A stretch of 64,000 nucleotides of DNA from positions 225,937,924 through 226,001,923 of the forward strand of contig CM056993.1 of the NCBI GenBank assembly GCA_029891345.1. Direction: 5' to 3'. Source of the stretch: Dryococelus australis (taxonomy: Eukaryota; Arthropoda; Insecta; Phasmatodea; Phasmatidae). Position 1 is the stretch's first letter, and every line of letters begins with the position of its first letter. Positions 60,100-64,000 of the stretch are shown here, piece by piece. The notes beneath the pieces were generated by a model. It had not been told where the DNA came from. It was given only the letters and a program-made list of their open reading frames with translations, and searched no databases. The position numbers were made by a program, and so were the translations under genes.

Positions 60100-61344
60100 G
60101 AGTAGTTATTAACGTTAGTGCGGTAATATGAATTACTATGGTAGTGCGTAATTTGCTAAATTTCAGAGTGTAACCAAATTTTGTTATTTGTGATGAAACA
60201 TTTATGTTTATATAAATATATATTCATATATTATTAGTGTTCCTGCAACTTGTAGTGCTACCATGTTGGATAAGCCGGAAATTGTTGTGTAAATATATAT
60301 ATATATTATATATATGATATGATGTAAAGTAAAATAGCCTCCTTACAGACATCCATAAAAAGAATTATGTAACATTTTGTAGTGAGCCAAATATGTAAAT
60401 TATATAATGTTGTGAAAACATTTATGAACGCCGTACGTATTCAAATTAAACATAAAATGTTATGTACTCCACAAAGTTGTAGGATGCCTCAAAAACCACC
60501 ACATAATATCTACATAACTTCCAAGTAAACAGTGTATGTTGTGAGCAATATTGATATAAAATTAGCTAGTGAAACACAAATGCAATCCTCCCCCACGGGA
60601 CATGTCTGCTCAGCGACTTTCAGCTCAGGAACCAGACGTAGTAGGCTTGGAACACTCTCCTTTACAGCCCCACACACGTAGCAGGCAAGCAATTATTTGT
60701 CACACAGCTGTAAATCTTACTTAACATAATTAAGCAAATATAAAAGAAAGTGGTTTATTATTCTGGACTGAAAAGTAATGAGGAGGAGTGTGGTAAAACG
60801 TACTGCATAATGAAAATTCCAGGGGTAACTACTTACTGAAATTATTTAAATGTTCAATTACCAATATACCTATCTTATCCGTTTTACGCTGGAAAATTAT
60901 TTAAATCAATAACCCTGAATGGTAATAGGCAAAATAAATAAGAGCACTCCAACTATATCTGACGTTAGGCAGTGGCCATGTTTATCTGTCATTTACATAC
61001 CCTTATGTAACACGTAGATAAATTCTGACGTATGCATTCTAAAAAATGTAGTTCTCTTACAATAATAATACTTGAATTTATATCAAAATTATATGTGCCT
61101 CGGCTATCTTAGTAAAGTAGCAACACTGAACATCTCTCTCAAGTTAATTGTGGTTAAAATTCTGCTGAAGCTATTAATGGCGCCTTGCCAACATGGCGTC
61201 TTACGGAACGTTCTATACCAACGACGTTACGTAGTAAAGTTTAGGGTTGTAAAATTAAGATACTGGATGAAGGATTGCTCTCGTTGAAAAATAGCAGTTT
61301 ATTGATGGGCGCAGGACGGTGTCTCTCCCAAACGAAACGAAGGT

Positions 61345-61425
61345 GGTGACTTAGTTACTGGGTGCGGTGCTGCTTAACGTGGCTACCCGGCTCACGGACA
61401 TTACGTAGTCTTAGCTAACTACATC
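61345..61425 (-). repeat. Single 81-bp unit in the right arm
   Basis: On the minus strand it reads 'agactacgtaatgtccgtg', 'agccgg' and 'agcagcaccgcacccagtaact', aligning with one unit of the left array including both flanks ('ttaggagatga' and 'gagacaccgtcctgc'). This is the unamplified state. Confidence 0.85.
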
Positions 61426-61980
61426 ATCTCCTAACAGCTGCTTTAAATGATGCGGAGGGGCTTAGCAGCACACAACGCGACTCAAAAACAAAACTTACAA
61501 CCATAGCAAGCTGTGAGAACTATAAACATCCTAACCACTAAGTATAAATCCTCCGCTACGTCCAACTTCTGGACGCGCATTCTGACCTAGCGTCTAAAGT
61601 CGTTGAAGGATGGCGACAGAGAGAGCGAGCTTACAAACGACTGGCCCGGCCTAACCTTATGTTAAGCACTCTAGCCAATAGGAGCACTGGGTTCGAACCC
61701 GTTAGCCAAACGCAAGGCTCAATAATTAACTAACTAAAATGACACACTCCAAATAGACCTAAATCCCTGTATCATAGAGCTACGGGTCTCGTTGAAGATA
61801 TCAAAATACAATAAAATTCCATGCAATCATCACAATAGAAGTGAGACCAAAAAGGAAAAATATTATATATTAATCAAAATATAAACAAGAAATAAAATCT
61901 AGCGTTCTATCCCAATTAAAAATAATAACTTCCATTCGTGCATTTAGTTCAAATATCCTAGCTATGAGAAAAATAAAAGA

Positions 61981-62106
61981 AATACAAATTATGAAAACAA
62001 AACGTATGTGAAACATAGGCGAATTACGAGCGTATATAAAATTAATACAAATTATGAAAACAAAACGTATGTGAAACATAGGCGAATTACGAGCGTATAT
62101 AAAAGA
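61981..62106 (-). repeat. 63-bp direct duplication in the right arm
   Basis: The stretch beginning aatacaaattatgaaaac at 61981 recurs at 62044 without a visible change over 61 bases. The left arm has one copy, so the duplication is recent and specific to this arm. Confidence 0.9.
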
Positions 62107-63048
62107 TGTCAATCACGTGAAGCAAAGCATTAATTATAAAAATAGGTGCATAATCGTGAAAAATTTTATATTAGTGTGACCTAATTTTTTAAATGGTGTA
62201 ATATGCTCGTTCGGAACGCATGAAGGCGACTTGCTAGTCAGCAAATTTGCATCGCTGTTTGTTGTGAATTATATGGCAGCCGCCTTTGTTTATTTCAGAC
62301 CTTGGCTGCTGGTTGAGCGTATATTTTATATTTTATGTGTAACCGGGCAATATTCATTAGTGCTCAAATTATTGCCTACTATTATGGCGATGCTATCGTT
62401 ATTGTTGCTATTAATTTTTATTTTTCATCAATACGAACTTTTCACAGAAAAATTGAACAAGCATTTCGCCAGTGGAAGGGACAATAAATTACGAACGACT
62501 GGAAGTTACGTCATGAAAAACAGTGCTTAAAGATCAAAGAAAAGGAATCACTCTTAATGAAGTTCTTTTATGTAAAACATTTTTAAGTGTTTTAATTACT
62601 TGTTTATCGTGACGTTAGTTTTGAACAGAACTGTACTAGGCTCAACATCGTAAAATGTTCAGAATATGGAATTTTAAGTGTTCTTTAACTGATGGAATTC
62701 ACGAAAGAAGTATTCAATTATTCAATGTAATTGTTTGCGATGCCAGTATTTTGCATTTTTCTGAAGCTTGCCATGTTCTTTGGATCTGCAATGTCCTTTT
62801 TCCCACATATTTTATTATTAAAATGAGCGGCCTGTGTCATTATATAACACTTAAATATAGAGCGACTTTCGGCAGAATTTATTTCACCAACTATGCAATT
62901 AACCGTCGACTTACAAACATAAGTAAAAAAAAAGTTTTCTTAGCCTCGAAGAAAAGTATCGTCACGATGGTGTCAATACTCGATACTTTTGATACCACCA
63001 ATTATCGAGAGGCATCGAGGTATCGAAGTATCGAACGTCCCATCGCTA

Positions 63049-64000
63049 CCACAAACATTTCAAGTTTTCTAGCGTGCTTCATCAGAAACACTACAAAATA
63101 GCGGCCACCCACATTAGCTCTAGAGCTCCAATCGACACCAGCGCAGAGGTCGCAAGCAAATATCATATTGCTGTTTATGATAAAATTTCCTGCTACGTCT
63201 GAAGATACATACGGGCTGAATAGTTCAAGCAATTTTAATTAAGGTCGGTTTTTCATTTTCAAGTAGTCGTCAAATTACACCGAGCTTTTAATCAGAGAAA
63301 AATAAGGGAGGAATTGTTTATAATTTTGTCACAAGTAGGTGCACTAAGTTCATACATACGAGTTTTCTGGTACATTCGCTTTGGAATAGGCTTTGTTCGG
63401 CAAAGCGACAGTAATCTATAAGTCTTCATAAGCTTTACGAATGAATCTCTCCTTCCGAAATGCAACGCTGATCAACTTGTGAGGACAGAATCTTTGAAAC
63501 TACACACCACTTTTAAAAACAAAAATGCAATTCGTTTAGAAGTGGTGTGACTTAAAGTTGTCGAACAGATTGCCTAGATTATTAAATTGGATTTGATTTG
63601 CGAAAGTACTGATAGAGCAGACAACCAATTATACTAACTGATTTCAGTAATTTCTCTTCCGGCACACAGCCAACACATGTGAACCGCCTGACTACCAGCC
63701 ATGATGAGAATGAAATGAAAAATGGTTTTTCAGGTGAGCAGTGCGGCGGATGAGCGAACAGAAGAGGGTAAAAAGTGACCCAGTGCTGTCACTCTTAACA
63801 AAGAAGTGATATGACAGACGCGATCACAGTCTCGCAGAACAGTCCCTTCTCCCGAGCCATCGGCATTCGCTGCACAGCACTCCAGAGGAGATGAAGGTTC
63901 CCTCCCCAGTGAATAAGTAGGGGAAATCTGTAATAATGACCTGCCACATGCAAGCTGGCATTTTAGCAGATTTTCACAGAAATATGAAAAGAAAAACTGT
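63049..64000. other. No recognisable feature
   Basis: Mixed sequence without supported genes or repeats. Confidence 0.5.

Larger units (their letters stand above)
60440..62164 (-). repeat. Right arm of the large inverted repeat
   Basis: It is the partner of 52437-55160, read on the minus strand from 62164. It keeps the order of all landmarks but has one 81-bp unit in place of twelve and one copy of the 106-bp segment. Both of its edges fall inside the hAT-like ends at 59349 and 63048. Divergence from the left arm is substantial by eye, so the two are old copies or independent insertions. Confidence 0.8.

Noticed and set aside
62231..62530. 99-codon plus ORF with a hydrophobic segment as a small membrane protein
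   Set aside because: It is AT-rich with no homologue I recognise and sits inside a repeat-bounded segment; hydrophobicity follows from T-rich codons.
62655..63101. 148-codon plus ORF as a gene
   Set aside because: Its last third runs through the hAT-like terminal repeat and the rest has no motif.

Overview
The window is eukaryotic, repeat-rich, AT-leaning DNA that looks like an arthropod, most likely insect, nuclear genome. It has no operons or ribosome-binding sites, one spliced gene relic with GT/AG borders, several tRNA-derived SINE-like copies, Tc1-type elements, hAT-like terminal inverted repeats, a Helitron-like end and a full-length Ty3/gypsy-class retroelement with an env remnant. 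A degenerate copy at about 34.1 kb resembles, from memory, a SINE common in grasshopper and stick-insect genomes, so a polyneopteran is my best guess, not a demonstrated assignment. I see no intact host protein-coding gene; every recognisable coding segment is broken.

Layout. 0-1.4 kb: inverted, shortened copy of a composite repeat (tRNA-Leu-like head, 102-bp module, 120-bp tandem tail) whose longer copy lies at 19.9-22.6 kb. 2.1-4.2 kb: coding-like fragments of an unrecognised gene, minus strand. 4.5-6.9 kb: decayed minus-strand gene of a cysteine-rich, transposase-like insect family, with a recognisable first intron and a duplicated 3' end. 7.2-17.0 kb: complete but dead LTR retroelement on the minus strand, with two LTRs of about 640 bp, a matching 4-bp ATAT target duplication, purine tract, gag, protease, reverse transcriptase, integrase and env remnants. 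17.1-19.8 kb: two inverted copies of a C2HC zinc-finger sequence. 25.1-26.3 kb: probable 5' part of another LTR element. 28.4-30.5 kb: minisatellite of about 44 units of 48 bp. 31.3-32.5 kb: Tc1 copy with both ends, its transposase stopped four times. 37.7-38.2 kb: another decayed coding stretch. 43.4-44.3 kb: second Tc1-like relic. 45.0-46.0 kb: relic of a non-LTR element ORF1. 48.1-51.9 kb: Helitron-like piece and tRNA-derived SINEs.

The most unusual region is 52.4-62.2 kb. A 2.7-kb sequence and a 1.7-kb sequence form a large, diverged inverted repeat. Both arms keep an inverted CCAAT box, a tRNA-B-box-like motif and a short hairpin. An 81-bp unit is single in the right arm but amplified to exactly twelve units without any length change in the left arm. 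The right arm lies between hAT-like ends that carry GATAC-type subterminal repeats.

No set of genes here forms a pathway. The window records waves of mobile-element insertion, inversion and local tandem amplification. Identities and boundaries come from reading by eye; percentages and family names are estimates or recollections and are marked as such.
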